Positions 1 through 15,277 are shown, numbered from the stretch's first letter. The stretch: DNA of 64,000 nt from Entophlyctis helioformis (GCA_025526915.1 JAHLKH010000062.1:1-64000); one strand, 5' to 3'. Numbers and translations: made by a program. The notes: generated by a model not told the origin, from the sequence alone.

Positions 1-569
1 ATGATGGCAGGCTGGTTGGACACTGCCGCCACCAGCCGAGATGTGGTGAGCTGCGTCGCGTTGAGAGACGGAGACAGCTGGGCTGCTTGTTCCGACAGAC
101 AGAATGCAGACTCGGTCGCGGTGCGCACACACACCACGGTGCTAAAGTACCGCAGGTACGATCCAACGGTGGCTGCGCTCAACGGCGAGATGGCGGACGT
201 GTTGAGGCCAATAAACGGCGTGCCGGGCGAGTCAAACAGGACGAGCGGCTGGTCGCCACACGTGGACTCGAGAGAGATGGGAAACGAGCTGATGGCAACC
301 TGGCAGTCGGCCACACAAATGTTGGACAGTGCAGAGGTGATGGCGGACGGCAGGTCGAGCTGCGTGTTGCTGAGCGCGGATTCAATGGCCGAGGCATGGC
401 AGGATGACGCAACTCTTGGCAGGACCGTTCGCACGGCCATGGCACAGAGTGCCGTCAGGTTGGGATTGATGGAGAGCGCGGGCACGGCTGCCAGCAGCTG
501 TGCGTTGGCAAGCGATGAACTGGCGGTGACCAGCAGCGTCGAGAGAGCGAGGCGAACGGGGGCGACCAT
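1..569 (-). CDS. Secreted Cys-containing protein, 3' end beyond window
   Basis: The reading frame is open from an ATG at 569 to the left edge, about 190 codons with no stop, so the C-terminus is missing. It begins with a typical signal peptide (MVAPVRLALSTLLVTASSSL, then ANAQ), and the rest has eight cysteines spaced 10-40 residues apart, Ser/Thr/Ala-rich stretches and a few N-x-S/T sites. A secreted or cell-surface protein is therefore likely. I do not recognise the family. A TATA-like CATAAAAG lies on the minus strand near 630, about 60 bases upstream. The plus-strand open frame over the same bases has no protein-like features and is taken as a shadow. Confidence 0.55.
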   Translation of the reverse strand, partial: MVAPVRLALSTLLVTASSSLANAQLLAAVPALSINPNLTALCAMAVRTVLPRVASSCHASAIESALSNTQLDLPSAITSALSNICVADCQVAISSFPISLESTCGDQPLVLFDSPGTPFIGLNTSAISPLSAATVGSYLRYFSTVVCVRTATESAFCLSEQAAQLSPSLNATQLTTSRLVAAVSNQPAI

Positions 570-780
570 TGGTTGTGCAGTGGCTGAAGCTGTTGGACAG
601 TGAACAGCAAGGTTGATGTCGAGAGCCTTTTATGGTGTGTGTGCAGCAACAACAAACTGCCAAGCGAGCACACGCGGGAGCAGAGGGGGATGACGCGACG
701 GGAACACGCCGTGGACGCGATCTCGACACGCACACATGATCAAGAATCCCAAAACGAGGGGGATTGCAACAAAGAGACCA

Positions 781-2109
781 TCACAGACGGCCAAGGTTAA
801 ACAGCCGCACAGCCATATCCTCGAGTGACACCTGACCGACAGAGGGGCTTTCGAGCGACCCATCGGCGCCGAGCTCTGCGTCAGTCACACTCGTGTCGAT
901 ATCGCCAGGAATGCCAAACGGTTTCTGCCGCGCGCGTTCGTTCCAGTGCAGACACCGCCGCAACGACTCGAACCAGTCGCTCGACTGGTCCTCCATGCAC
1001 ACACTGGGCATGGGCCACCGCGACATGGTGACCGAAATGTAGTCGCCCTGCCGCAGTTCGGTGCGATGCCTGCCGTCAAAGGATGCCCATGCCGTGTTGC
1101 GCGAGTCTAAGGGCACTTGCAACTTGAGGACGATCGAGTCGGGCAGGAGCATGGGACGGAACGACAGCGTGTGCGCACAGATGGGCGTGATGAGAAATGA
1201 CGGCACTTCGGGGTGGACGAGTGACCCACCTGCCGACAGCTGCAAACACGGTCGGCCCAGCAGATCGGGTCAGTATCGGCATTGCGGAATGGGGTTCCAG
1301 ACAAGAGCGCTGGCAGCACTCACCGAGTATGCTGTGCTGCCAGTCGGTGTTGCCACCACAAGGCCATCCGCTTGCACTGTCGTGAGGTGCTTGTCCTCGA
1401 CAAACAGCTCAAGCTGGCTCATGTACGGGCTTGGTCCGCGGTCGACAACAAGGTCGTTGAGGATCTGGAAGGACTCGGTCGCGACAGCATCGGCAGAAAG
1501 CCGCACTTCGGACCGAGCGGTGCGATGCGGGGACGACGACGGCAAATTTCCGGCATCTATGGAGTGCCCGCTGCTGTTGGTCCCATCGACGCCCTCCTTG
1601 CTGCCGGAATTGACAGCTGTGCCAGCAGAGTCTTGGACTGGCAAGCCGCCATTGTCTCGCAGATAGTTCAACTGCGAGTCGGATCCAAAGTTGGAATCCT
1701 GCCCGTTTCTATGGGCTTTGTGGGGTCCAGAGCCGCCCAGGTGGCCCAGTAACTGTGCCTTCTGTTGGCGCCTTGACTGGATCCACCTTGAGAGAGATGT
1801 GTTGCCGCGAGTGCATGCGCAATGTTGACTGTTGGGTCAGGGCTGTTGAGCTTGGCACCGTTGGCATCAGCGACATTGACACTGGCCGGGTGGCTGCTGT
1901 AAGGCGACGCTATTGAGGACGAGATGAGGGAAGCCTTGTCGGCTTTGTTGCGAGAGTGGCGGTGCACGGTGCAGTTGAGCCGCATGCGCATGTTGACGCG
2001 CACGCCATCGCTGGTGCATCCAACGATCCGCTCCAGGACGTTGCGGATATCGGTGATGTCGAACACGGTCAGGAATCCCAGCGATCCCAGATGATAAGAG
2101 AGCGATCAT
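781..2109 (-). pseudogene. NAD kinase C-terminal part, N-terminal catalytic half missing
   Basis: Translation gives the C-terminal half of an ATP-NAD kinase (NADP synthesis): GSLGFLTVFDI, VNMRMRLNCTVHRH, LNDLVVDRGPSPYMSQLEL, the signature VVATPTGSTAYS, then SLVHPEVPSFLITPICAHTL and SFRPMLLPDSIVLKLQVPL. A clean GT-AG intron (1240-1323) splits TAYS from LSAGGS. The family's GGDGT motif should lie just upstream of GSLGFLT, but the DNA before 2095 carries an in-frame TGA and then the 3' end of the next gene. Two frame breaks also occur, one near 2096 (one base too many before LGSLGF) and one between about 1690 and 1790, within a low-complexity insert. Without GGDGT the product could not be an active NAD kinase. 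A 5'-truncated pseudogene or a local assembly fault would each explain this. Confidence 0.7.
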
Positions 2110-2221
2110 TTTATCTACACTTTTGGAAGGGAAGCAGTATAGCGAGCGAAAGAACGAGAGAAGGGGGAGAGCGATTGCACAAAGAAGGAGAGGGAGGTTG
2201 CTGAACAGGAGACGGTGCGAT

Positions 2222-3315
2222 TTAAAAGTCGAGTGCCATGTCATCTTTGTCGGGGTTGTAGGATGTGCGCTCATGTGGGTCAGAGACAGTGATCATGCCT
2301 CGGTCGCAAACTGCAGACAGGCCCAGCGAGCGGAACAGGTCGAGATCAGCAATGCCGCCGCTGTACTTGGACGTCTCGAATGGCGCTGGAAGCTCGTAGA
2401 CGTTTTCGACGATATGCTCGCGGTTGAAGAGCGCAATGCCGAGCGGCGTGTATCTGTCAGATGTGGTGTTTGCGACGCGATGTCAGTATCAGCGTAAGAT
2501 TATGCAAGAAGATCGTGATGCGATCTGATGGCGGACACAGGCAAGGCAGACAGGCAGACACACAGGCAGGCAGACAAACACACAGGCAAGCAGACAGACG
2601 ACGTACCGTGTAAGGCTGCCATAGCAGGTTTCTGCAGTGCCAATGGCAGAGAGGCCCAGCGACTCTGCGTCTTCACGACGAATGAAGAAGCCGTGCACTT
2701 TATTGCACAGCTGGATGTAGGGCTCAATGCGCAGGTGCGACGGCGACGATGCCGCCATGAGCAGCTTGAGAGACGAGGCCGAGGCGGACACTGACGAGGA
2801 CGACCACGACGACGACAGGGACGAGAGCGACGACGCCATCATCAGGGCAGGCGGCGAAGCAGGCGCAGTGAGCAGATCGAGGTCGGCTGACGACGCATTG
2901 GCTGTGACGATGGCGGTGGATTGGTCGACGCCCTCGCCAGCCAAGCCGTCGCCGATGTCGTGATGTCGCCGATGTTGTCGCTGAGCAAGGCCATTCTGGA
3001 TGACAGAGGCATTGGGTGGTGACGCAGCGGGTTGAAGGCCAGCAGTGGATGAGTGAACGGTGCCGAAGGGGCCTTGAACGACGATGCGGACGTCAGGGAC
3101 GACGGCATAAACGACGACGTGCGACGGCGTGGTCTGGCGGGCGGCTTGGCGCTGTTCGCGGCATGGCCAGGCACGGGCATAGGAACAGACACTGGAACAG
3201 AGAGGCTGTTGAAGCCCTTGGCGTTGGTGGGGATGGCGGTCATGGGGAGCAGGGCGGTGACAGAGGCGAGTTGATAGGAAAGCTTGTTTGCGGCGTTGTT
3301 TGTCAATCCAGTCAT
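2222..3315 (-). CDS. Unrecognised protein with a conserved-looking C-terminal domain
   Basis: The C-terminal 120 residues look like a compact folded domain (YIQLCNKVHGFFIRREDAES, TAETCYGSLTRYTPLGIALF, SKYSGGIADLDLFRSLGLSA, ending DDMALDF). I cannot name the family. Two exons are visible: 2607-3315 and 2222-2453, joined through GT-AG as ACA CG|A TAC (Arg, Tyr). The intron holds imperfect GGCAGACA-type repeats. The N-terminal region from ATG 3315 (MTGLTNNAANKLSYQL) is Ser/Ala/Pro-rich. The frame from this ATG and the frame of the C-terminal domain differ by one base near 2955-2965. Adding one base restores a continuous frame (DIT|DIGDGLAGEG), so I treat this as a probable sequence error. The stop is TAA at 2222-2224. 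Confidence 0.5.
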
Positions 3316-3620
3316 GCCCTTGGTGGCAGCGCTCTGATTGGACGGTCCTGGTAGAGGCGCTCTGATTGGACGGCGCACACCAAAGTGCCACCTCACGATC
3401 CAAGCTTGCCGAGCGACTCGCCGGGAGGATCCCCGACTGCACAGCGATGCTGGACACAGCTGGCTCTGGATGCGGGTCCTGCACTGCACTATCTGCGCCA
3501 TCTGCGCCATCTGGCCATCTGGCCATCTGCACCACCTTCGTGTGGCTTGTGCCGAGTCCCGAGTTCAAATTTCAGAGCCTCAAACAATGCTCTTTGCACA
3601 AGACCGCCTCGAGAATCCCA
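3316..3620. other. Divergent intergenic region
   Basis: About 305 bases separate the minus-strand unrecognised gene from the plus-strand transporter. It presumably holds both promoters. A direct repeat, ctgattggacgg(t/c), occurs at about 3333 and 3361. A CCATCTGG/CCATCTGC run lies near 3500-3530. No RNA gene or coding segment is evident. Confidence 0.4.
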
Positions 3621-6600
3621 ATGGCAACCCTGCCGAGGCCAGAGGCCAAGGATGCATCTGCCCCACTGCGCCGCACAACGACGCTGGTCAAGGTACGTGT
3701 GTGGCTGCGTGTGTGGCGGCTGGTCAGTTTCGGCCCGTCTGCTGGGCTGACCCAACGACTGGCCAACGGCTGCCCGCCGCCTGTTTGGACCACCCATCGG
3801 AACCACCACAAACAACAACGATGCACTCGGCACCTTGGCAACAAACAGCTGCTGCAGACGAAAAAGGTCGGCTTTGTGGGCGCCATGGCCCTGATATTCA
3901 ACGCATCCACCGGCGTAAGTGCGGCGTGCTCGCATGTGTGCTCCCATGTGTGCTCCTGTGCATGCCGTCGTGCACGCCCGTCTGCTGTTCCCCTCTGCTC
4001 ACCAGCCCCCCTCCGCCCAACTGACGAACTCATTCGCCGCTGCTGTGCCGATCTGCATCACGGCTGTCAACGAATGCACCATCATGCAGCCTGGCCTGCC
4101 GTTCACACCGGCCAACTTCCAGTCGCCCGGCTGGCTGTTCACCGCAATCATGTTCTTGGTCTTCATGGCCATCTCGGGCTTCTCGGTGCTCTTCATCATC
4201 GAGGCCATCCAGGCCATTCCGGGCAACATTCACTTCCAGGTTGGTTGCCGCAGCGCCACAAACACTCGACAGCATCTGCAGCCATAGCTCACATGTCCGA
4301 TGCCTGCCAGGGATCCATCGAGTACGCCACGCTCATCAACTTTTACTTTGGCCCAGCTGCCCACGTTGCCGGCCAGTTCTTCCTGTACGGCGCGCTGCAG
4401 TCCAACGCGGTGCAGAACATTGTGCTCGCCTCTCAGGCGGTCGACAACCTGCTTATAGTACTCTTTGGCAAGACGTGCGGATACGCGCTCGGAGGAGTGT
4501 CCAAGGGATGGATGTGTGTCAGGGAGCCCGGCAGCATGCCGTCGCCCTTTGGAGACACGTTCATGCTGTTCACGCTTGGGTTCTTGGTCGTGCTGCTGCT
4601 GACCATTCCGCTCGGCATCATCAACCTCGACGACAACATCGGCATCCAGATTGGTGAGATCCGCGCTGCACTTTTGCGCAGTGCGATCGCATTGGCAGAT
4701 GAATGATGATGATGCTGCTGCTGACGTGCAACGTATGACTTTGCAGGTGCGTTTGTCTTGTCGCTGCTCATCCTCACTCAGTGGACATCATCGGGAATTA
4801 TCAATGGTCTGGATGTCAGTCGCGCTCCAGCGACAGTGCCGCTCGGGCTGTCATACGCACAAGTTGTGGGCACCATCATGCTCAACCTGGCGGTCACCAC
4901 GATTGTGCCTTCGTGGATCAATCTCAAGGTACACCCATATGAGTGGTTGTGTGTATGTGCTGTACAAACACCCCATCGGCTTCATGTCTGACATCTTGTC
5001 CGGGATGCAGAGCAAGGACGTGAATGTGCAGCAGGCTGTCTGGTCGTCGCTGGCCTTGACAACATCGATCTTCATTGGATCTGGCGTCCTTCGTAAGTGG
5101 CATCCATTCAACGGCTTCTTCCTTGAAGGTCATGGCGTCGCTCACCGGCAAGCAACCGTCACTCTACAGTTGCCATGGGCTTTGACATTGACAGCTCAAA
5201 CAATATCCTGCCTGCGATTCTCTCGGTCGGCAAGCCCGTGTTTCTTGCCAAGACGACCGTGTTCTTGTTTGCATTTGTCATGCTCGTGCCGTCAATCCCG
5301 GTCAATCTCATGATCTCCAAGAACAACCTGTTCCAGAACAAGATCGCTTCAAACGGTGCGTGCACTTGCATGTGCTGTGCCATCTCATCCAATCAGCCTC
5401 TTGTCTCACATACTTGCCGATACAGTGGTTGCAAGCCTGATGGCGTTCGCTGTACCGTGGCTCGTTGCCATTCCTCTGCAGACGGGCATGGTCTTGACAA
5501 CCTTTCAGACGTGGACGTCGCTCATCTTTGTTTCAACGTCCAACTTTATCATCCCCATCATCATCTATCTGCGCTGCCACGACTTTCGACGCGACTACAA
5601 CGCCAACCGAAGTATGAATGACCATCTCTTCAAAGGGCAATCCACTCTCGTTACTGACACGCCTGCATTTAGTCTTGTCTCCAAAGCAACGTCAGCTGCT
5701 CAAGTCGATCCACGACTCGTCCATGACCATCAAAAAGTATATTGACGCTGCGGACAAGCCCAAGCACACCAAACGCAGCCGCCCGCGCAGGAAGCCTACC
5801 GGCACGCTTGTGCGCAGCGAGTCGCCGGAAGACGACTACAGGCAAAAGGACACTTTCAAGGGATCTGATGGGCAGACAGGGGCCGATGCTGTTGCATTGG
5901 ACGATCTCGACAAGGTGCCCTCTGCCAAGCTGGAGGAAGGGGTTCGTCCATCCGAAGCCACCATCGCTGGCGACTCAAACGAAGCGACTGCATTCGACTC
6001 GTCCGCACCAACGATCATGCAGCCTTCTCCACTGGCCCTGCAGTCGCTTGAATCACCTCGTCTTGGCGGTATGAGAAACAGCAAAACGCTTGGACGGCCG
6101 TCTCCGGCTAGCAGTATGGTGCGCTTCACTGTGCGTCGTCCCTCTGGCGCGGACAACGACGCACTTGCTACGAGTGCTGCCAGTGAGCCTCGCCGACTCC
6201 GCATGCATCGTCCTGAAGACTGGGCGGTGGACGAGGATGATGATGAGGACGAGGAGGATGGGGACGATGGGGACGAGGATGGGGAGGATGACCAAGGCGA
6301 CCATGAACGGATTAGCAACTCTACCGATGGCGAGGAAGGAAGCGACGAGGCAAGAGACGGCGCGGACGACACGCCCGACTACCTCAAGCACGACGTGCCC
6401 GACCCTGACCGCGAAGATATCATTATGGAGGCACGCGCTGCACAACTCGGACTGCCTGCGCGTCGCCCGACGATCATCCCCTTCTTTGGATCACTTGGCC
6501 GTGCCGGCCGCAAGCCCAGCGTCTTGTCATCAACCACCGAGACGCCGCCCGTGCCTGCCCTTCCAGACTACCTTGACGAGTCGGACCTTGTGCATGGACG

Positions 6601-7396
6601 CACCCGCACCACTTCACGCACGCCAAAAAGCAGCAGTGCGGCTGGATCGCCCTCCTTCTTCCGATCGCTTGACCGTCGACCCCGGCCTGCTATTGGCGTC
6701 ATCAGCCATGTCGGTGACCTGGTTAGCGGGGCGTCAACTGCTTCCGACACGTCATCCAAGCGGCCGACCCCTGCACCAACGCCCGTCTTCTCGTTCACGC
6801 CTCCCATGTCACCTGGCCGCCAGAGCAACGCGTCTGGCACGCCTGTTGCCGCCCCTTTGGTTGGTTTGGACGCAGGCAAGTCGGCGCCAGACAGCCACAC
6901 GAGCTTCTCAATCGACCTGTCGCGCGACAATGCGCAGCACCACGACCATCTGACGGTCGAGCCAACCACTTCGCTCGGCTTTTCCTCACGCAATGCCACG
7001 CTTGTTGGCGGCCGTGCTGCTGACGGCCATCTTGCCAAACTTCCGACAGTCGTTGTGCCTGATATCGTTTCCGTGTCGGATGGGCATGCACGGCCGCCGC
7101 TGCGTGATGCGTCGCCCACGCGCAGCATTGGCTCGGCGTCGATTGGCAGCAACGGGTCGAGCGATCATGGTGCAGGCACCGGCACCGGCACCGGCACGGG
7201 TACACCGGCCAGCACGCCTGGAGGGCTTGGACGCATGCGCACGCTGCCGTCCCACCCCCAGTTCAGGAGCCCGGCGTTCCGGTCGGTGCCATACTGGTTT
7301 CCATTGCGCGGACGCGACGTGGCGTGGATCATTCTTGTGGCGACGACCCTGGTGACGTGCGCCAACATCATCATTGGATGCATTCCCACTTCATGA
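3621..7396 (+). CDS. Amino-acid/polyamine-type transporter (AAAP-like) with long acidic C-terminal tail
   Basis: Nine exons (3621-3692, 3858-3914, 4006-4239, 4311-4653, 4747-4928, 5011-5092, 5170-5355, 5426-5611, 5673-7396) give a 1021-residue frame with no phase conflict. The first 470 or so residues hold about ten hydrophobic segments and elements I associate with the Aa_trans superfamily (EAIQAIPGNIHFQ, EYATLINFYFGPAAH, IPVNLMISKNNLFQNKIASN, LVAIPLQTG). Import or vacuolar exchange of amino acids is the family's usual role; the substrate here is unknown. The last exon encodes a hydrophilic tail of about 550 residues, Ser/Pro-rich with a pure Asp/Glu-Gly run near 6230-6295, ending in one more hydrophobic helix (VAWIILVATTLVTCANIIIG). 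That extra tail and terminal helix are unusual for the family. The ATG at 3621 was chosen because it alone keeps phase with exon 2. Confidence 0.7.
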
Positions 7397-7559
7397 ATTA
7401 AGCTCGAGATATCAATCCAGCGGCTGGGCCGTATATTTAAATGTTGGTTGTCGTGGGCATGGCGCTGTTCATTCAATGCGCGCAGCCTGTTGTGGCGCGG
7501 TGTTGACATAAAAGGGTCGTGGACGAGGTGAATGGCAGAGCGAAAGCGACGTGGAGGGC

Positions 7560-8968
7560 TCAGACCATCTTGTACAGACGCTCGGCAACGGCAACCTGTG
7601 TGCGAGTGAGGTTGGCCAGGTACAGCACCATGAGCAGGTCCTGCATGTGGCTGTTGAACACTTGAGAGAACGCGTCCGGGTCGAGGCGCGGGATAAGCGA
7701 CACGGTATCCATCAAGAAGCGGCCAATCGCAGCCTTGTCGCCGTTGGCGCTGCCATCCTCGATCACGCCATCAACGTATGCAGCCACCGACTCGAGCATG
7801 TCGTGCACAGAGCGCACGGCGCCGTCGAGCGCGTCCAAGTCCGATGTGACGGGGGCGTCCGAGCCCAGAGAGAGCGCCAGGCCAGCCATCTCGTCATCCG
7901 ACAGCGTAATGGCAGACGCGGCGGCGGTGATGAGGTCCAGACCGGCCTTGTCGCTGTCCGACACGGCTCCCGTCGACACGGGGATCTCGACATACAGCGT
8001 CGACAGAGGGTCGCTGGCATCCGGCACGCCTGCAGGCACACTGGCAGATCACCATCATGGGTTGTGGGTAGGAGCGTTTGTCAGCAACGCCCACCAGGCC
8101 AGCGACGAGACCACACGCCACGCACCTCACAAACGCTTGCACGGGGAACGATGTCGAGCCAGCCACGGCAACAGCCTCTGGATCAACGACAAGCACGACA
8201 GGCGCTGCCGGCGCTGTTTCGCCTGCAAACAGCTCGTACACCCATTCCGCATTGGCGGCATCAGCGACGCCGGAACAACAGCAAACGTCTGGACAGACTC
8301 GGCGCCGTCGTCGCCGGCAGCTGTGCGGGTCGTTGTCGCCGTGTACCAGCCCACAATGGTCTCCTTGGCGTTCACTCGCTGGTGCAGCGCATACATGCGG
8401 CTAAAGTACTCGGTGTCGATGACAACCTGTGCGTCCACCCATGCGCCCACAGCCAGGGTCAGTGCGAGTTCAACTGCAGACCAACAGTGCTGGCAGGCCC
8501 GCAGCCTGAGCAGACTGTGCAGAATCAGACGGCGGCAGCGAAACGCACCTTGCGATCAGCCGTCTCGGTGTGCGCCAGAGGGAACGAGTTGACGACCTGC
8601 ACGGTGGGCAGGGAGGTGGCAGCGTCCATCGAGCGGTAGCCGAGGAGAGCGCCGAGAATCTGCGTCTGGCCCTCCTTGCGGCGCAGGAAGTGGTCGAGCA
8701 CCGACAGGAGCACAAGCGGAGCGACGGTCGCCGCCGACGCTGGTGCTGCGCTGCTGGTCGTGGCTGGCGTGGCAGAGGCTGTGAGGGCGGTGCCGTGCGT
8801 CGACGTCGCCGTCGTCGTCGATGACGATGCAGAGGGGAACGACAGCTGCAGGAAGGATGCAGGCTTGGACGGCTGCGCGGGCTCGGCAGGCACCTGCGTC
8901 TGCGTCTGCGTCTGCGTCTCCTCGGCCTCTTCCTCGTGGAACTGCTGCTGCTTTGACTTGCGTGCCAT
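7560..8968 (-). CDS. Translation initiation factor eIF3 subunit f (MPN domain)
   Basis: Exon 1 (8549-8968) has a low-complexity N-terminus (MARKSKQQQFHEEE, TQTQTQ), then the start of an MPN domain (LVLLSVLDHFLRRKEGQTQI, LGALLGYRSMDAATSLPTVQ, VVNSFPLAHTETADRK). Exon 2 (8126-8426) continues VVIDTEYFSRMYALHQRVNA, KETIVGWYTA. Exon 3 (7560-8040) gives SVPAGVPDASDPLSTLYVEI and the C-terminal helical region. Order and motifs match eIF3f, a non-catalytic MPN subunit of the eIF3 complex that binds the 40S ribosome. The JAMM metal-binding signature is not seen, as expected for eIF3f. Inside exon 2 the frame breaks near 8265-8280. One extra base gives VVPGVADAANAEWVYELF and also restores the phase needed at the next junction, so a single missing base is likely. 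Confidence 0.85.
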
Positions 8969-9112
8969 GTGTGTCTGAGTGCAAAAAAAGTTTGGCCTTC
9001 ACGCCAGATCGCATCGATGAGCTGGACTAGCAGCAGTGAGATGTCATTGGGCGGACATGAAAGGGATGGAAAGGCGTGGCATGACATGGCATCGGGTGGG
9101 ACGGGTGGGATA

Positions 9113-12421
<3,309 letters not shown>

Positions 12422-13213
12422 TCAGGATCGTGTTCGCAGATGCGAGGGGAAGGCGGAGCAGCGCGCAGGCTCGCCTTTTGTCGTGCTGTGCTGGCCAGTC
12501 TGCTGGAACCACACAGCCGGCAAATGATGAGCATCGGCTGCTGAGCCAAGTGGAAAAGACAAGCAGCAAGCTATGGTGTCCGTTACAATCCACAAACTAG
12601 CTAGCATGCAGCACCGCTCCAACTCTGCCGTGCCGTGCTGTGCTGAGGCATCTGTGATGCCGTTGCTGTCGCATTCCAGCCCAACAGCCACAGCGCCACT
12701 TGGCGGTTTCCCTCCTTGTCCAGCACGATAAAGAAGCTGAACGGACATGTCTGTGAGTGGCTGAGAGGCAAGTGCATAGAGAGATGTACAACCCGAGCGA
12801 TAAGTGCGGCAGCTGAGAGCGGACGCCTTGATATCATCCAACGGATCTTTGCAAGCATCGCTGCCAAACGCACACAGACACGATCGACCAAGCAGCCGAG
12901 TGCAACCACTAACGATGCCGTCCCGTGGTCGTTGGGCAGTTGCACAAATAGTCTCACATCCAAGGCCATCGCCATTACCAAGCTGCCGAGATCGCCATGC
13001 ATCTCGTCGGCTGTCTGGCACCACAGAGACGGCATGCCATGGCACAAGACACGGCCAGCAGCCGACATGCAAATGACTTTTGTCACCTCGCCGTTGCCAG
13101 GCGGTTTGTTTTGCTTTCAATGAACCATTCGATCTTGACCTCACTCTGAATGCCATCCATCCATCATTAACCTTGCTGTTCATTCGAAATAGTGTCGACC
13201 CATTCGCATTCCT
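12422..13213. other. Gene-poor stretch upstream of GFA1
   Basis: I found no convincing gene in these 790 bases. The region holds the GFA1 upstream sequence and, at about 12660-12750, one copy of a short repeat whose partner is at about 15590-15690. Open frames here have no family resemblance or splice support. Confidence 0.5.
12660..12750. repeat. Dispersed repeat, copy 1
   Basis: The segment reading ccaacagccacagcgccact and then cggtttccctccttg, cagcacgata, gaagctgaacggacatg is about 85-90% identical to 15590-15690. The second copy has an extra block of about 15 bases after cttggcg. Similarity stops on both sides. Confidence 0.7.
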
Positions 13214-14963
13214 TCACTTTGCCTCGCTCCAGCGGACTTGCTTTGTTTTGCGGACCTTCTCGTCGTGCTTGGCGCACCATATCATAACCTCATCGTCTGC
13301 GATTTGCGAAATGGTCTTGGGAGTGCCATCCGCCGTAAACATGCGCTGGGTCCACGGATCCTTGAATCGACCAAGCACCGCGAGTGCCTTGTCGCGCACA
13401 CTTTTGGACATTCGGCTGTCCAGCGACACCTTGCCGAGCACATCGAGCACGACGCCAAAGTCGAAATCCCAGAGCGTCTTGGACATGCTGCTGTCGCGCA
13501 GTTGCTGCACATTCTCGTCGGTCGAGCAAGCGAGGGCAGCCTCGCGTGCCTTGAGCAGCTCGGCTGCTTTGGCCGTGCCGTGCGCATACACATCGCGACG
13601 GCGTGCCTTGGCTTCGGCCTTGTCGATCTTCTTGGCCGTTGCGTGGTAGCCGATGGCCGCATCCAGGCCGTGCACGTCAATGATCTTGACGTACTTGCGC
13701 ACAAAGTAGTTCGCCTCTTGGTTGTTGGCTTCCAGCATTTGGCGGACGAGCTTGGGGACCAGCCGGTCGCCCATTTCCATCAACATCGAGCACAGCCGCT
13801 CAATGCTGTTCTCATGTGGCGTATCAGTGTTGGCCAGCAAGCTGCGGGTGCGATCGCCCAGCTCTTTGAATGATCGTGGGCGGCCGGTGGTAATGCTCTC
13901 GTGTTCAGTCGCGTCCTTGCCGTCGTTGGTGTCGTTGGTGTCGTTGTTGTCGCCGCTGTCCTTGCTGTCCTTGCTGTTTGTGTGCGCAACAGGTTCCACA
14001 GCGCATGTCGGCCGTTCGGGTTCACGCAGGGCAGCACTCAGCTCATCAGAGTCTGCCGTGCCGTGTTGGTCTGTGGATGGTCCAATCGCCACGCCAGAGT
14101 CGACTTGCACCAAGGCCGCCTTGTCGGTCGTGTCGCTCTTGTCGTCTCGTCGCTCTCGGCGGCATCCAGTTGGCATCCATTTCGGTATCCAGCTCGTATC
14201 CAGTTCGGTGTCAAGAATGGTTGTGGTGTCGGTGGACTGCGACGCAATCTCTGCATCAACCTCTGGAACAACCACGTGAGGCTGAACAACGGCCGGTTGG
14301 TCGACAGGAGGCTCAATGATGGGGGTTCAGGCATACCAGCCATGGCTGGCAGCGCAGTCTTCACGGCAGGCTCGACAGTCGGCGTGTCTGCTGCGGTCAC
14401 AGTTGCCACGGCAGGCATGTCGGTCTGATCGGCCGACGGGGTTGTTTCGGTCACGGTGGGAAGCACAGCCGTCACGGGGATCTTGGCCACGGCATGCTCG
14501 GCGGGCACAATCGGGCTGCGGACGATAGAGAAGCCAGAGCCAAAGAGAGTGAATGTGAAGCGCTTGTCCTTGGAGTGCTCGCGCGACACAACAACCGTGT
14601 CAGGTCCGAGGACGGCCGGCTTGCTTGTCGCTGCAGGAGTGTCGAATGGCGTTCGACATCAGATCCGCTGCGGACATGGACGGAAGGAAACACGGACGGC
14701 CAAGCAAAGCGATATCAGATCGGAGAGGAATGCCACGACGCGTCAGAAAAACACGCGAATCTGGCAGAGTGAGAGGGAAGGCGAGGAGGAAACGACGGGA
14801 AAAGCGAGAGGGGATGGATGGTGGTGAGATGAGGACGACAGCAGGCAGGCGGGAGAAGGGCGACAAGGCAAGAGGCAGCGTGTCGGTGGGCAGCATGCAT
14901 CGTGCTGGCGTATGCCGGCGAGATGGACTGGAGGGAACGCAGGAGATTGGGACAGGAGAAGCA

Positions 14964-15018
<55 letters not shown>

Positions 15019-15277
15019 CATTGGATACGCATCGAAAAGCGATTGCTGGAGAGCAACGTCCACATGGGCCGTGATGTGCTGGCTTACCTGTGTCGGTCTT
15101 GCCGACTTCAGGGGCAGCGCATTCTACGAGTGCGACGGCAGCGGGCGATGGATCGGAGTGTGTGGGCAATGTCTGTTGCTCCTCGGACGGCTTGACTGCA
15201 GCCTGGGTCTTGCTCTCTGCCACCTGGCGGCTTCGACGCTGCGCGCGCTGCTTCTTCTGTTGACGCTTGTTTGCCAT
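13214..15277 (-). CDS. Unrecognised Lys/Asp-rich protein
   Basis: Exon 1 (15088-15277) starts MANKRQQKKQRAQRRSRQV, a strongly basic N-terminus. A 457-base intron carries a long GGCA microsatellite. Exon 2 (13214-14630) encodes a disordered Thr/Pro/Asp-rich middle and a C-terminal alpha-helical region (NSIERLCSMLMEMGDRLVPK, EANYFVRKYVKIIDVHGLDA, KTLWDFDFGVVLDVLGKV, ending VRWSEAK). I do not recognise the fold. The frame breaks at a G5 run (14321-14325 on plus). One extra base there gives PEPPIIEPPVDQPAVVQPHV, an uninterrupted Pro/Val-rich linker, so a missing base in the homopolymer is the simplest reading. The basic N-terminus could bind RNA or act as a nuclear signal, but this is only a guess. 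Confidence 0.6.
14965..15020. repeat. GGCA microsatellite in an intron
   Basis: About 14 tandem copies of ggca lie inside the intron of the Lys/Asp-rich gene. Confidence 0.9.

Noticed and set aside
1..603. 200-codon open frame on plus at the left edge
   Set aside because: The minus strand over the same bases has a signal peptide, cysteine pattern and TATA box; the plus product has no protein-like features.
1668..2066. Separate small gene starting at GTG 2066
   Set aside because: It is part of the NAD kinase C-terminal half; GTG is not a nuclear start codon.
12422..13183. 253-codon minus-strand frame upstream of GFA1
   Set aside because: No family resemblance or splice signals, and it runs through the dispersed repeat.
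14965..15020. Possible CRISPR-like array
   Set aside because: It is a perfect tetranucleotide microsatellite with no spacers, inside an intron of a eukaryotic gene.
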